A stretch of 64,000 nucleotides of DNA from Parapedobacter tibetensis. GTDB lineage: Bacteria; Bacteroidota; Bacteroidia; Sphingobacteriales; Sphingobacteriaceae. Location: NCBI RefSeq assembly GCF_024643205.1, contig NZ_JAMKQJ010000002.1, positions 186,001-250,000 on the forward strand. Direction: 5' to 3'. Positions 52,684 to 61,712 of this stretch are shown one piece after another. Both the position numbers and the translations under genes were made by a program. How positions within the stretch are numbered: position 1 is the stretch's first letter; the number at the start of each line of letters is the position of its first letter. The notes below the pieces were generated by a model. That model worked only from the letters and a program-made list of their open reading frames with translations. It ran no database searches and was not told the origin of the DNA.

Positions 52684-54681
52684 TTAGCTGCTTTCTAGTC
52701 CGCAGAATACATTGGAGAAATCTCCTTTTGCAAGGTCGCTTTTGTGAATAACAAAGTAGATTTCACCGGCATCCCAAAAGGAGAAGCCAGTATTGTTGTC
52801 CGAGCTGACGCGCAGCAGCACCACGAAATCCTCCGGGTTGCCCTTCAATTTGTTGGCGGCCTCGATCTGGGGCGAGTCGTGCTGCTTGAAGACGTAGCCG
52901 TTGATGCCGTGGACAGGCCGTTGTCCGGAAGCCTGTTCGAATGCCGCACGCAGCTCCTCGGCCGCTTCATAATTTTCTTCCAGATCGGCCAGTTTCTCCG
53001 CCGCACCCGCATAAAAATGATCGTCATTGTAAAAGTGAGGGATGCAGGCGTATGGGGATGCTGCTGCCTTGTGAGGTTCATAGATGCCGAAATCGTCATG
53101 GATGTCTTCTTCTTTGATGCCGAGAGAAGTCCCTGGGACTAGTGTTTCGGCACCCCATGGGTGGTAAATGACCCTTGCACCCAAGTCTTCCTGGTCGGTG
53201 ATGAAGAAATATAGCATTCCTTCGCGTGGCAGGTACGATTGATATGGCGCCAGTTCCTCACAATTGAGCTGGGCGATGAACTGGTAGCCTGACAAATCCC
53301 CCTTGTGGCTGGTAAAAGTGGGGTAGGCAATGCCTTTCGGTAGATCCGGGAGTCCGCCGAAGCGCGTGTTGCCCTTGGTATCGTAGTCATCGGGTCCGGT
53401 GGTCTCCAAGGCCACCGCCCATAACGCCACGGCATTCAAACCTTCCCGGTAATCGGCCCACTTGTCGTCGGCCAGCACCTTGTCCAGCATCTGGGCGAGT
53501 GCGGTATCGTTGCGGGCATAGAAGATCGAATCGTCGAAAGCCACCGAACCCTTGCCATCAGCACCCTTGTAGGCATAGTCCAGCAGTGCCTGTTTCTTCT
53601 CGATTTCAAGTTCAAGGTTTTCGATGCGTTCCAATCCCGGCGGAAGGGACTTCAACGGATTTTTATTGATATCCAGCCGGGTCAGGTTCGGTAGGGCCAC
53701 CAGGGATTTGGGGAGTGTTTTCAGTTGGTTTCCTTCGAGGGCGAGAGATTTGATCGACGACGAAAAACGATCGGGCAGGGTGGTCAAGCGGTTGTTGGAG
53801 AGGACGCAGTATTCCAGGTTCGGGAGTGCTGCGACGCTTTCCGGCACCGAGGTGGCTTGGCTTCCGGTGATGTATAGGTTACGCAGCTCGTGCAGATCGC
53901 CAATCGTTTGGGGAATAACCGTTGCCCGCTGCATCCTGGTTAACGCCAGCTGCTTCAATTTAGTAAACCGGTTGATGGTCTGCGGGATTTCCCGCAATCC
54001 GTAACTGGCCGGTACACCGTAGTCATAATACAGCGTCAATGATTCAAGTTCGGTGTACACGTACAGTTCTTCGGGCAGGGTTTCTGCATCGATGTTGTCG
54101 AGTTGGATGTGGCGTGGCACATTTGCGGGCGCGGTGCGGAGTTCTTCGAGTGAAGTAAAGCGGTAATGCTGCCAGGCGAGTCCCTCTATCGGCAGCTGCT
54201 TAGCAAACTGCACGGCGTAGCGTTTGGTTCCCATCATGTTATGGAAGTAACCATCGAATCTGACCCAGCCATCGGCGAGTGTCAGCTCCTCAGAGAGCTC
54301 CAGGTCATACTTGAAGCCCCCTTTCCACATCACGTGGCCAGAGGTGTCGCGTTCTTTTTCATAGCGGATCCGACCGGTGGGTATGCCGTTGCGGTAGATC
54401 TGTTTCAACGAGAACGTGAAATAAACCTCGCCCTCCTCATAGTCATTGAGGATATGGGCGTGCAGCTTTTCGTTGTAGTTGTCTGCCCGTGCCTTCAGCG
54501 TCATAGAGAGGTCATTGCCGGTATCGCTAAAGGCCGGAATGAGGATTTCGGATGAATCGAGATAGGTAAACGGACGCCCGTCTACGCGGAAAAATTCCTC
54601 GCTATCGGTTGTCGGGGCGATGTGTGTCGTCATCATGGTGATTATGAGGTTTACGAATGTGATTAATAGCGTGACTAACAT
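52684..54681 (-). CDS. Leucine-rich-repeat protein with C-terminal DUF1963 domain (665 aa)
   Basis: Residues about 20-150 form a beta-rich unknown domain (KARADNYNEKLHAHIL, FTFSLKQIYRNG). Residues about 165-340 are leucine-rich repeats of the bacterial xLPxxLxxLxxLxxL type (TLPDRFSSSIKSLAL, TLPKSLVALPNLTRLDI). Residues about 400-660 are a DUF1963/YwqG domain (GLPDLPKG, YQFIAQLNCEEL, GMLYFFI). DUF1963 is often found among polymorphic-toxin immunity proteins and in housekeeping hypotheticals. Start choice is uncertain: ATGs at 54681 and 54636 both fit, and the hydrophobic first 15 residues may be untranslated. It is third in an operon after DUF4870 and zinc-ribbon genes. Confidence 0.85.
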   Translation of the reverse strand: MLVTLLITFVNLIITMMTTHIAPTTDSEEFFRVDGRPFTYLDSSEILIPAFSDTGNDLSMTLKARADNYNEKLHAHILNDYEEGEVYFTFSLKQIYRNGIPTGRIRYEKERDTSGHVMWKGGFKYDLELSEELTLADGWVRFDGYFHNMMGTKRYAVQFAKQLPIEGLAWQHYRFTSLEELRTAPANVPRHIQLDNIDAETLPEELYVYTELESLTLYYDYGVPASYGLREIPQTINRFTKLKQLALTRMQRATVIPQTIGDLHELRNLYITGSQATSVPESVAALPNLEYCVLSNNRLTTLPDRFSSSIKSLALEGNQLKTLPKSLVALPNLTRLDINKNPLKSLPPGLERIENLELEIEKKQALLDYAYKGADGKGSVAFDDSIFYARNDTALAQMLDKVLADDKWADYREGLNAVALWAVALETTGPDDYDTKGNTRFGGLPDLPKGIAYPTFTSHKGDLSGYQFIAQLNCEELAPYQSYLPREGMLYFFITDQEDLGARVIYHPWGAETLVPGTSLGIKEEDIHDDFGIYEPHKAAASPYACIPHFYNDDHFYAGAAEKLADLEENYEAAEELRAAFEQASGQRPVHGINGYVFKQHDSPQIEAANKLKGNPEDFVVLLRVSSDNNTGFSFWDAGEIYFVIHKSDLAKGDFSNVFCGLESS

Positions 54682-54709
54682 GGCATGAGATTAATAGGCG
54701 AGGCCATAG

Positions 54710-55312
54710 TTATGGCCGCCGGATGTTGACGATCCGTTGGTCGTCTAGCAATTCCTTCAGTTCGTCTTTTGCATAGAACCATACTTCGTCGCTAAAGTCG
54801 TCTCCATGATCCCGGCGGATGCTGCTCAACTGTGAAGAAAGGTCTACTTCGTAGTTATTTACGCGGAAGCCGAGGGAGTCGCCATGCAATTGCATCAACT
54901 GGAATAACGTATAGCGTCCGTTTTCCTGCTTGACCCCGTACACGTCGCCTACCTTGGGATCTTTCAGGTAGTTATGGGTTTCGTTCCGCTCATTGATGAC
55001 AGCGGCGGCAATCAGCAGTGCGAAAAAGATACCGACGAAAATCCCGCTGAAGTATTTTAGAGGCGGTCTTGGTTTTTCAACCTTGGCCTCGGCAAGCAAT
55101 TGGGGCGAGAGCTCGTTTCCCTCGCGTATCTGGCGGCAGTGCATGCATTGGCTGCCCGTGATGGTTCGGTAAGGGAACACGGGGATCCAGAAGATATGGA
55201 AATAGCGTACCTGATAATAGAAGCCAACGGAGGCCTGCTGGCCGCAGTAGCTGCAATCGTGCCGGGTAGGTGTCTGCCCGACGACTTTCCTTCCTGTTCC
55301 GAAAATAATCAT
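54710..55312 (-). CDS. Zinc-ribbon membrane protein (200 aa)
   Basis: Two CxxC pairs (C20/C23 in CSYC, C56/C59 in CMHC) with the phrase RYFHIFWIPVFPYRT between them match the small zinc-ribbon family common beside DUF4870-like genes. A TM helix follows at about 79-102 (YFSGIFVGIFFALLIAAAV), then a polar domain of about 95 residues that I do not recognise (VGDVYGVKQENGRYTLFQL). It lies 11 bp after the DUF4870 gene and 28 bp before the LRR-DUF1963 gene, so all three are one operon. Function unknown; zinc binding is inferred from the cysteines. Confidence 0.85.
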   Translation of the reverse strand: MIIFGTGRKVVGQTPTRHDCSYCGQQASVGFYYQVRYFHIFWIPVFPYRTITGSQCMHCRQIREGNELSPQLLAEAKVEKPRPPLKYFSGIFVGIFFALLIAAAVINERNETHNYLKDPKVGDVYGVKQENGRYTLFQLMQLHGDSLGFRVNNYEVDLSSQLSSIRRDHGDDFSDEVWFYAKDELKELLDDQRIVNIRRP

Positions 55313-55323
55313 GGCCTTCGCGC

Positions 55324-55650
55324 TTACAGGTTAAACTTGTTTTCCACGAGTTTGCCGATGACGGGCACGGGCCGCTGCGCCTCATTGGACGCGGTGACGA
55401 TGCCCAGTAGCATCAGGACCACGGGGATGAACGAAATGATGTAAAACACGGTAGACAACGCCGGAATGATACTGACCGCTATCGCAGACGCGATACCGAG
55501 GACCACCGAAAGGAGGATGATGCCGAGGGATTGGCGGAGGTGATAGCGGACAAAAGTGTCTTTCGGTTCCGCTTTGCTGTACGAGAGGTAGGCGATGATC
55601 CATCCGATGATGGTGATGTAGCCGATGATGGCGGTGGTTTTGTGATTCAT
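55324..55650 (-). CDS. DUF4870-family small membrane protein (108 aa)
   Basis: Three or four hydrophobic helices: residues about 8-24 (IIGYITIIGWIIAYLSY), 42-66 and 68-90. The phrase FVRYHLRQSLGIILL between helix one and two is the family mark ([FY]xxxHxxQ). The family has no settled function. It is the first gene of the three-gene operon. Confidence 0.85.
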   Translation of the reverse strand: MNHKTTAIIGYITIIGWIIAYLSYSKAEPKDTFVRYHLRQSLGIILLSVVLGIASAIAVSIIPALSTVFYIISFIPVVLMLLGIVTASNEAQRPVPVIGKLVENKFNL

Positions 55651-55775
55651 GATGTGTTTAATTAAGTATAACCATAATGTGTTGAAGCCTGTGCTTCACT
55701 GGGGACAAACATCGGGAGTATGTTCCAAACGGCCATGGTTTTGGGGACTACAACGCAACTACAGGCTTGCGGCTG

Positions 55776-55797
55776 AGGTGTCTACAAGGTGTCTACA
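55776..55797. repeat. Exact tandem 11-bp repeat upstream of the TPR/HTH gene
   Basis: AGGTGTCTACA occurs twice head to tail, so the copies are one helical turn apart. It lies in the 231-bp divergent region between the DUF4870 operon and the TPR/HTH regulator gene, a suitable place for a direct-repeat operator. I see no other clear structure in 55651-55881. Confidence 0.55.
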
Positions 55798-55881
55798 AAA
55801 GTTTATTAACTGTTTGTTTGTTAGTATTTTGTGTTTTTTAATGTGTTTGGATGTTCCATTCTTTTTCCTATTTTTGGGTCG

Positions 55882-57741
55882 ATGCAAACCAAGAACCGAT
55901 ACATCATTACGCTGTTGCTGCTGTGCGGTTATGTAGCATGCGTATGCGCGCAGGAGCGGTATGCCGACTCGCTGGAGCAGCGATTGCAGCACGGTGCCGT
56001 ATCGGCCTACGAGCAGGTGATAATCCGATGTAAGCTGGCAAGGGCGTGTTTTGAGGCCGACCTGGATGAGGCGTTCCGGCATACGGAAAAGGCGTTGGCC
56101 GTGGCGCAGTCCCTGCGCGATGGGAGCGGAAAGGCATGGGTATACGCCACACAGATACACCTGTATGTGCAACGGAAAGACATGCCAGCCGCTTACGGGG
56201 CGCTGGATAGTGCACTGTTTTACCAGCACCGGTCGGCCGATTCCGTCGCCAGGGGGATGGTGTGGCTGCGCAATGGCTGGCTAGACGTGGTCGAGAACGA
56301 AAACGATCTGGCCGTACCGAAACTGCTGAAGGCTGTGGAGTGTTTCCGGGCTGGCGGCAATGAAGAATATGCATCCCTCGCTTACCATTACCTGGCCAGT
56401 ATCTACAGCTATGGCACCGATGTGAAGCGGCAGGCAGACTATGCGCAGGAATGTTACGCACATGCGGTACGCAGCGGGGAGGTGGATGCCCTGAATACCG
56501 CATACTACACCATGGGCCAGCATTTTTACGATGAATATAAGGTAAATGATACACAACGCACGTTGTTGGACTTTGCCCTGCGCTACTACGCCAGGTCCGT
56601 CGCGTTGAGCGCGCGTGAAGGCGGACGGTTGCTGGTGCGGAGCAATACCGCAGCGGTGGCCCTGAATACGGCCAACATTTATTTCCAGCATTTCCCTTCG
56701 GCGTATCGCGACAGCGTAGACCGTTACCTCGGGATTGCCGAACGCATCGCCACCGACACCAAGCTTACCGAAATTCTGGTCAACTGCCATGGCATGCGCA
56801 GCGAATATGCCTTGCGTGCGGGAGACACGAAGGAGGCGGAGCGGCAGTTGCTGGAAGCGTTGGCGCGGGTGGGGGACAGTGTGGTGGAGATGCCCCTGAC
56901 GGAAGCCCGAATCTACCAGGCACTGGCCCGGGTGGCCGAAGCACGGGGCGATAAGGAAGCGGCGCTCGGTTACCTCAAAAGTTTCGTGGCAAGTAACCAG
57001 AAAGCGTTCAACCAGGAGCGCATCGCCAGTGCCCAGCGGATCGATGCGCGGTACCGGGCCGCGCAGCAGGAGCAGAAGATCGCCCTGTTGGAGCAGGAGG
57101 CGGCTTTCCGCGAAAAACGTGCACTGCTGTATTTCGGCTTGGGGATTGTGGGTTTCGTTGCCTTGGTGCTCCTGTTGGTGTCGTATAACTACCGGTTGAA
57201 GGCATCGCTGCGGAAACAGGAGCTGGCCGATAAGGAAAAAGGAGAAGCCGAACTGACGGCTAGGCTGAAAGAGGCGGAAACCAATCAGCTTTTGGCCGAA
57301 CAGGCCCTGCTGCAGGAGCGGCAGGAGCGCCTTGAAAAAGAACTGCTGGCCGAGCAGCTCCGCAAAGAGGAAAAAAGCCAGCTGATGGAATTGCTCGCCG
57401 GAAAGAGAAATGCAGCCAACAGCACGCTCATCGACGAGCAGGTCAGGCGCATGGCGCGGCAGCAACAGAAACTCGACCGCGATTACGAGGGACACAAGGC
57501 CGATTTTCTGGAAATAAACCAGGCGTTCTTTGAGCGCCTGCAACGGCGGGCCGGCGATTCGCTCACCCGCTTGGACTTGAAATACTGTTCGTATATCCTC
57601 ATGGGGCTGCCGAATAAGGAAATCTCGGCTCGGCTCGGCATCGAGCCCAAGAGCATCCGCATGGCACGCTACCGCATCAAACAGAAACTTGGCCTTGGCA
57701 GGAATGAGGGGCTGGACCAGTTCATCTTATCCCAGGCTTAA
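55882..57741 (+). CDS. TPR membrane regulator with C-terminal LuxR-like HTH (619 aa)
   Basis: The ATG at 55882 gives a signal peptide (MQTKNRYIITLLLLCGY, end near CVCAQ); an ATG at 55831 adds 17 residues. TPR-like helices fill about 25-400, a TM helix is at about 414-437 (YFGLGIVGFVALVLLLVSY), a long coiled coil at 440-545 (rich in E, L, K, R, Q), and a LuxR-like HTH ends the protein (LKYCSYILMGLPNKEISARLGI, SIRMARYRIKQKLGL). This order, with sensor outside and HTH inside the cytoplasm, is found in Bacteroidota one-component regulators. It is strongly GC-rich compared with the sugar locus. The target may be the divergent operon, judged only by position. Confidence 0.88.
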   Translation: MQTKNRYIITLLLLCGYVACVCAQERYADSLEQRLQHGAVSAYEQVIIRCKLARACFEADLDEAFRHTEKALAVAQSLRDGSGKAWVYATQIHLYVQRKDMPAAYGALDSALFYQHRSADSVARGMVWLRNGWLDVVENENDLAVPKLLKAVECFRAGGNEEYASLAYHYLASIYSYGTDVKRQADYAQECYAHAVRSGEVDALNTAYYTMGQHFYDEYKVNDTQRTLLDFALRYYARSVALSAREGGRLLVRSNTAAVALNTANIYFQHFPSAYRDSVDRYLGIAERIATDTKLTEILVNCHGMRSEYALRAGDTKEAERQLLEALARVGDSVVEMPLTEARIYQALARVAEARGDKEAALGYLKSFVASNQKAFNQERIASAQRIDARYRAAQQEQKIALLEQEAAFREKRALLYFGLGIVGFVALVLLLVSYNYRLKASLRKQELADKEKGEAELTARLKEAETNQLLAEQALLQERQERLEKELLAEQLRKEEKSQLMELLAGKRNAANSTLIDEQVRRMARQQQKLDRDYEGHKADFLEINQAFFERLQRRAGDSLTRLDLKYCSYILMGLPNKEISARLGIEPKSIRMARYRIKQKLGLGRNEGLDQFILSQA

Positions 57742-57912
57742 AAATTTGATCAGTTCACTTCGTGGCTGCCTTCGAGATGCAGCGGCGGGTATACAATATG
57801 TTTGTGATGTCCTATCGGCTATATCAGAAAGGGAGGAGCTTCGACTGCGATACCCCCACACCGGAGAAACTCAGCACGATTGCCGCGGGTAACCCGAATA
57901 CCGGCTAACAGG

Positions 57913-58728
57913 TCATTGAAGTGCTCGACTGATATCTTCTGCATAAATCTGCCAAGGCATTTCCACATAGGGATCCTGAGCATGGTATCCTTCGCCATTA
58001 AATAGCACTTTCGCTCTTTGGAGGCTTGCGTTGGCTTGCTCCTTTTTACCCAATCGGGCAAGTAGTAACCCTTTATAGTAATGTCCATCGGCCAGCTTTT
58101 CATAGTGGTTTATTTGCCGATCGAAATCGGCCAATGCGCCTTTGTAGTCTTTCAGCTCCAGTTTCAGGATACCCCGGTAGAGGTAATCGTAGTTTCCAAC
58201 CCATTCCGGCCCAAGGGCCGCGACGGCTTCATCGATGGTTTTATCAAAATAGGCCATTGCGGCTACGGAGTCCTGCAATCCCAACTTGGCGAAGGCCATC
58301 CATGTGTAAATATTGAAATCGCCCACCATCTTGGGTGAACCGGCTATCAATGTATCGTAACGCTGGAGATCAGCCAAGCCCCCTTCGTAGTCATGGAGGA
58401 ATTTGACCTTGCACCAGCCGCGAATATCCAAGTAGGTTTCGGGTTCCAGCTCAACCGCTTTGTTGAGGTGCTTCATCCAAGTGGCATAATCCCCTCGTTT
58501 GAGGTAGGGAACTCCCTTTTCCCGCCATCCCTTGGCAAAGGTAGGGCATAGGGCGATAGCGCTATCGAGGTAATGTTGGGAGCGGGCACTTCCCTGACTC
58601 CCCATTTCAGTGTACAGTCGCTCGGCCAATTCGCAGTCCAGTAGCAGCTCGGCCTCCTGCTGTGTTTGCTGCCCACATGTGCCAAATAGGAAGCTTAGGC
58701 TAAGGCAATAGATCAACCACTTTTCCAT
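57913..58728 (-). CDS. TPR lipoprotein (271 aa)
   Basis: The start MEKWLIYCLSLSFLFGTC puts a cysteine at residue 18 after a lipobox-like FGTC. TPR units follow (about 45-250), for example YLKRGDYATWMKHLNKAVEL, then ELKDYKGALADFDRQI and HYYKGLLLARLGKKEQAN. Such proteins are scaffolds; the partner is unknown. Its start overlaps the end of the upstream gene by 29 bp, so it is part of the operon of the permease at 59232. Between its end and the TPR/HTH gene (57742-57912) no gene or strong terminator is visible. Confidence 0.88.
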   Translation of the reverse strand: MEKWLIYCLSLSFLFGTCGQQTQQEAELLLDCELAERLYTEMGSQGSARSQHYLDSAIALCPTFAKGWREKGVPYLKRGDYATWMKHLNKAVELEPETYLDIRGWCKVKFLHDYEGGLADLQRYDTLIAGSPKMVGDFNIYTWMAFAKLGLQDSVAAMAYFDKTIDEAVAALGPEWVGNYDYLYRGILKLELKDYKGALADFDRQINHYEKLADGHYYKGLLLARLGKKEQANASLQRAKVLFNGEGYHAQDPYVEMPWQIYAEDISRALQ

Positions 58729-59239
58729 CGGTGAGCTTGAAAGTCAGGTATTGGTAATAATCATACGTATTCCCTTGATGTTGCCCCGGACGCCAATCGT
58801 CTAGCTCCTCGACGAAGGCGACAATATCTGCGACGAACGGCTGGGGGAATGATGTGGTTTCATAATTGCCATCCACCTGCAATACGCGGAAGCGGCCGGT
58901 TTGCCCGTCGCGGTTCACGATGAAGCGTACCGTAATGTATCCGTTTTTTGCCACAGTCAACGTTTGCCCGGATAGTGGATGGGTTTTCAGCAGCTGGATT
59001 AGGCGCTTACGCCCGCCCCGATAGCCGCCATCTACGGCATAATACTGCTGGACGACACCATTACAGCATTTGAAATCCGGACTGTCCAAGGCTGGGTCGT
59101 AAGGGATAGCCCCCACTTCATGCCCCTGCCGCGGCTGGAGATCGGTCAATGTTTGAGCAAAACTGGGGAAAGCCAGGGCAGTCAGATAGACCCAAAGCGT
59201 TATGATGGGATAATATGGCAGGTGAGTCAGTTCATTCAT
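58700..59239 (-). CDS. Secreted protein with TonB C-terminal-like domain (179 aa)
   Basis: After a signal peptide (about 1-28, ending FPSFAQ) comes GHEVGAIPYDPALDSPDFKCC and, from about residue 85, a TonB-C-like fold: GQTLTVAKNGYITVRFIVNRDGQTGRFRVLQ, with the usual V[RK]F-V-xxDG pattern, and LDDWRPGQHQG, the WxPG word of that family. It lacks a TM anchor plus proline linker, so it is not a normal energy-coupling TonB. Its ATG overlaps the TGA of the permease (ATGAATGA), implying translational coupling. It may be a periplasmic partner of that permease. Confidence 0.8.
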   Translation of the reverse strand: MNELTHLPYYPIITLWVYLTALAFPSFAQTLTDLQPRQGHEVGAIPYDPALDSPDFKCCNGVVQQYYAVDGGYRGGRKRLIQLLKTHPLSGQTLTVAKNGYITVRFIVNRDGQTGRFRVLQVDGNYETTSFPQPFVADIVAFVEELDDWRPGQHQGNTYDYYQYLTFKLTDGKVVDLLP

Positions 59240-61634
59240 CTTTCAGGATATCAGCGGGATTCGTCTTTGCGGTACGTAAAGATTGGTACGTCACGGTCAA
59301 TAATATAATAACTACCATACATACTCCGGTTACCGCAAACATCCACCATTGAATGTCGATACGGTAAGCAAATGTAGACAGCCATTGATTTATCAACAAG
59401 TAAGCCAGTGGGAAAGCAATCAAGCCCGCCAGTACAAACAACCGGAAAAATGGTCTGTTGAGCTGCAGAAATAACTGACTAATGGAGGCGCCCAGCACCT
59501 TACGGATGCTCATTTCCTTCTGTCGGATGCTGATGCTGTAGGCAGACATGCTGAATAACCCCATCATGGCTATAACGATGGAAAGAATCGTAAAGCCACC
59601 CAATGCGGATTGGAGCCGGTTTTGTTGGGCATGAAGTGCTGCGTATTGTTGATCCAGAAATTCATAGGAGAAAGGAATCCCCTCTGCCATTTTATTACGT
59701 TCCCATTCGCGCTTCAGAATCTCCAGCGCCCGCCGTGTCGTGCCTGGAACCGTCTTGACCATCACCGCATGCCGATAGCGAGCATCGCCACACTCATTTT
59801 GCTGGGTATATACTGTAGGGCGTACGATGCTCTCAAATCCATTTATTTTACTGTCCTTTACAACCCCGACAATGGTAAAGTCCACGCCACAGCCGCTTAT
59901 TTTGCTTCCCAAAGGTTGGGTAAAGTCCAGTGCCTTCAACGCGCTTTCGTTGATTATCGCCAGGTTTGACGTATCCCGTGATGAAATAGCAGCGAATGCG
60001 TTTCCCTCCACGACGGCGATTCCCAATGTTTCAAAATACTCACCGTCCACGCCAATGTGTTGCATTTCCTTGGCGGCATCGCCATGCATGAATGTTTTCA
60101 TCGGAGGGGGTGTTGGACTACCCGGAGGATCTGTTGTTGCGGCGACATATTGGATTTCAGGGAACTGCGTCAAACGAGCCCGCAAATCCCGAGTGGGTTC
60201 GTGAACAGACAAATACTGCCCCCATATTGGCGCGTTGATTACCTGTGCCGGTTCAAAACCTTTATCGGAAGTCTGTATGTAGTCTAGTTGCCTACTCAAG
60301 ACCAACAGCGAGGTCAGGAAAATCACGGCAATGGTAAACTGGAAAGTAAGCAGGCCATTCCTGAGTCCCTGCATCCGATGGCTGGTTTGAAAGTTGCCCT
60401 TCAGCACCTGCACGGACCGGAATCCAGACAGTATAATCGCTGGGTAAGCTCCTGAAACTACAGTTGTCACCACGGTCGCCGCCAGCAACTGCCAAAGCAT
60501 CAACCTATTGGAAATAGAATCACCTAGTTCATAGTCGAACCACTTCTGCAAGCCATTGTGAGCCAACACGACCAACCACCATGCGATAATCGCCGACAAT
60601 AGGCACTGTATGAAAACTTCCGAGAAGAACTGTAGCGCCAGGCGTTTCCGGCTGACACCAAATATTTTTTTGATGCCCACTTCCTTCGCCCGCTTGTTCG
60701 CGAGTGCAACCATCAGGTTGGCGAAATTGAAAGCGGCCAAAGCGAGGATGACGGCTGATAATACACCGAGTATCCAAATAGCTAGGTAGCCAGCATTTGA
60801 CCCATGTTTGGGACGTAAATGCAGGTTAGCCAGTGGATCCAAATAGATTTCGCCTGCGGCAAACGCGGAGGAGATGGTAAACTGGTGGGGCGCGACATCC
60901 CTTTTGTAAAGCTGGTTGATTTTTTCCGACACCTGTTGGACATCGGCTTGAGGGTGGAGTTGGATATAGGTTTGGTAAAGGCGGGGATTGTCCAATTCGG
61001 CGCCTTGCTCTTCCCCAACTTCACCCTCTACAAACATGAAGTCGGAATCCACCAACGATAATTTACGTTTCTTGGCCACACCGTGTATGGTCTCGTATTG
61101 ACCGGCATGCGCTCCCATAATTGCCACATTCCGCGGCTCGAAAATCGTCCTGTCTTCATTTGGGAATAGAGTTTGGAATGTTTTGGCGTCTACCAAGCGG
61201 ATGTTACCGAACGCCGTGTCTGCCATATCCAGGTTTGTTGCCTCAATGGCCATGATTCTTGCCAAACCCTTGTCCACGACCTTGCCGTTGTTGATGACGG
61301 CAACTTCGTCGCCGAATAGGGGCAGGGTGCCCCAGCCCCAGGTGCTCATGTTCAGCATCCTACCTGCATCCACCGCCTCTGGCAGTTGCACCTTGATCCG
61401 GTTGGCCAAAGAGGGGGGCGTTTGGTCGGTAAATTGCCCTTGGTAGGTCAGGCCCACCAAGTAGATGTGGTCGTAATTCGGATTCCATTTGTCATAACCG
61501 GTTTCCCGATTGATGTATTGGTAAGACAGGATGAATCCTGCGAAGCCAAGGGCCAGGCCTGTGATATTCAGTACCGTGAACACCTTTGAGCGCAGTAATC
61601 CGCGCCAGGCGATTTTGAAATGGTTCATTAGCAT
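59232..61634 (-). CDS. Divergent FtsX/MacB-family ABC transporter permease (800 aa)
   Basis: It starts MLMNHFKIAWRGLLRSKVFT with TM1 at about 20-40. Its motifs differ from all others: KEVGIKKIFGVSRKR near 318 and KEMSIRKVLGASISQ near 705, and the tail is NPADILKDE instead of NPVxSLRDE. The first periplasmic domain is rich in alanine-leucine phrases (TPPSLANRIKVQLPEAVDAG). It is also the only permease whose gene overlaps a following non-permease gene. These points suggest a functionally distinct branch with dedicated periplasmic partners. The upstream neighbour is the internally deleted permease, 78 bp away. Confidence 0.93.
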   Translation of the reverse strand: MLMNHFKIAWRGLLRSKVFTVLNITGLALGFAGFILSYQYINRETGYDKWNPNYDHIYLVGLTYQGQFTDQTPPSLANRIKVQLPEAVDAGRMLNMSTWGWGTLPLFGDEVAVINNGKVVDKGLARIMAIEATNLDMADTAFGNIRLVDAKTFQTLFPNEDRTIFEPRNVAIMGAHAGQYETIHGVAKKRKLSLVDSDFMFVEGEVGEEQGAELDNPRLYQTYIQLHPQADVQQVSEKINQLYKRDVAPHQFTISSAFAAGEIYLDPLANLHLRPKHGSNAGYLAIWILGVLSAVILALAAFNFANLMVALANKRAKEVGIKKIFGVSRKRLALQFFSEVFIQCLLSAIIAWWLVVLAHNGLQKWFDYELGDSISNRLMLWQLLAATVVTTVVSGAYPAIILSGFRSVQVLKGNFQTSHRMQGLRNGLLTFQFTIAVIFLTSLLVLSRQLDYIQTSDKGFEPAQVINAPIWGQYLSVHEPTRDLRARLTQFPEIQYVAATTDPPGSPTPPPMKTFMHGDAAKEMQHIGVDGEYFETLGIAVVEGNAFAAISSRDTSNLAIINESALKALDFTQPLGSKISGCGVDFTIVGVVKDSKINGFESIVRPTVYTQQNECGDARYRHAVMVKTVPGTTRRALEILKREWERNKMAEGIPFSYEFLDQQYAALHAQQNRLQSALGGFTILSIVIAMMGLFSMSAYSISIRQKEMSIRKVLGASISQLFLQLNRPFFRLFVLAGLIAFPLAYLLINQWLSTFAYRIDIQWWMFAVTGVCMVVIILLTVTYQSLRTAKTNPADILKDE

Positions 61635-61712
61635 TTTTTTAGACGACAGTTAGACATGAGATAGGCCTATCCTTGCGCTTTGTTCCTTTCATCCTTGCTC
61701 TTTTTTATTTTA

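Noticed and set aside
56281..57543. 420-codon open frame on the minus strand opposite the TPR/HTH gene
   Set aside because: The plus frame has signal peptide, TPR, TM and HTH in a sensible order; the minus frame is a by-product of GC-rich codon use with no recognisable domain.
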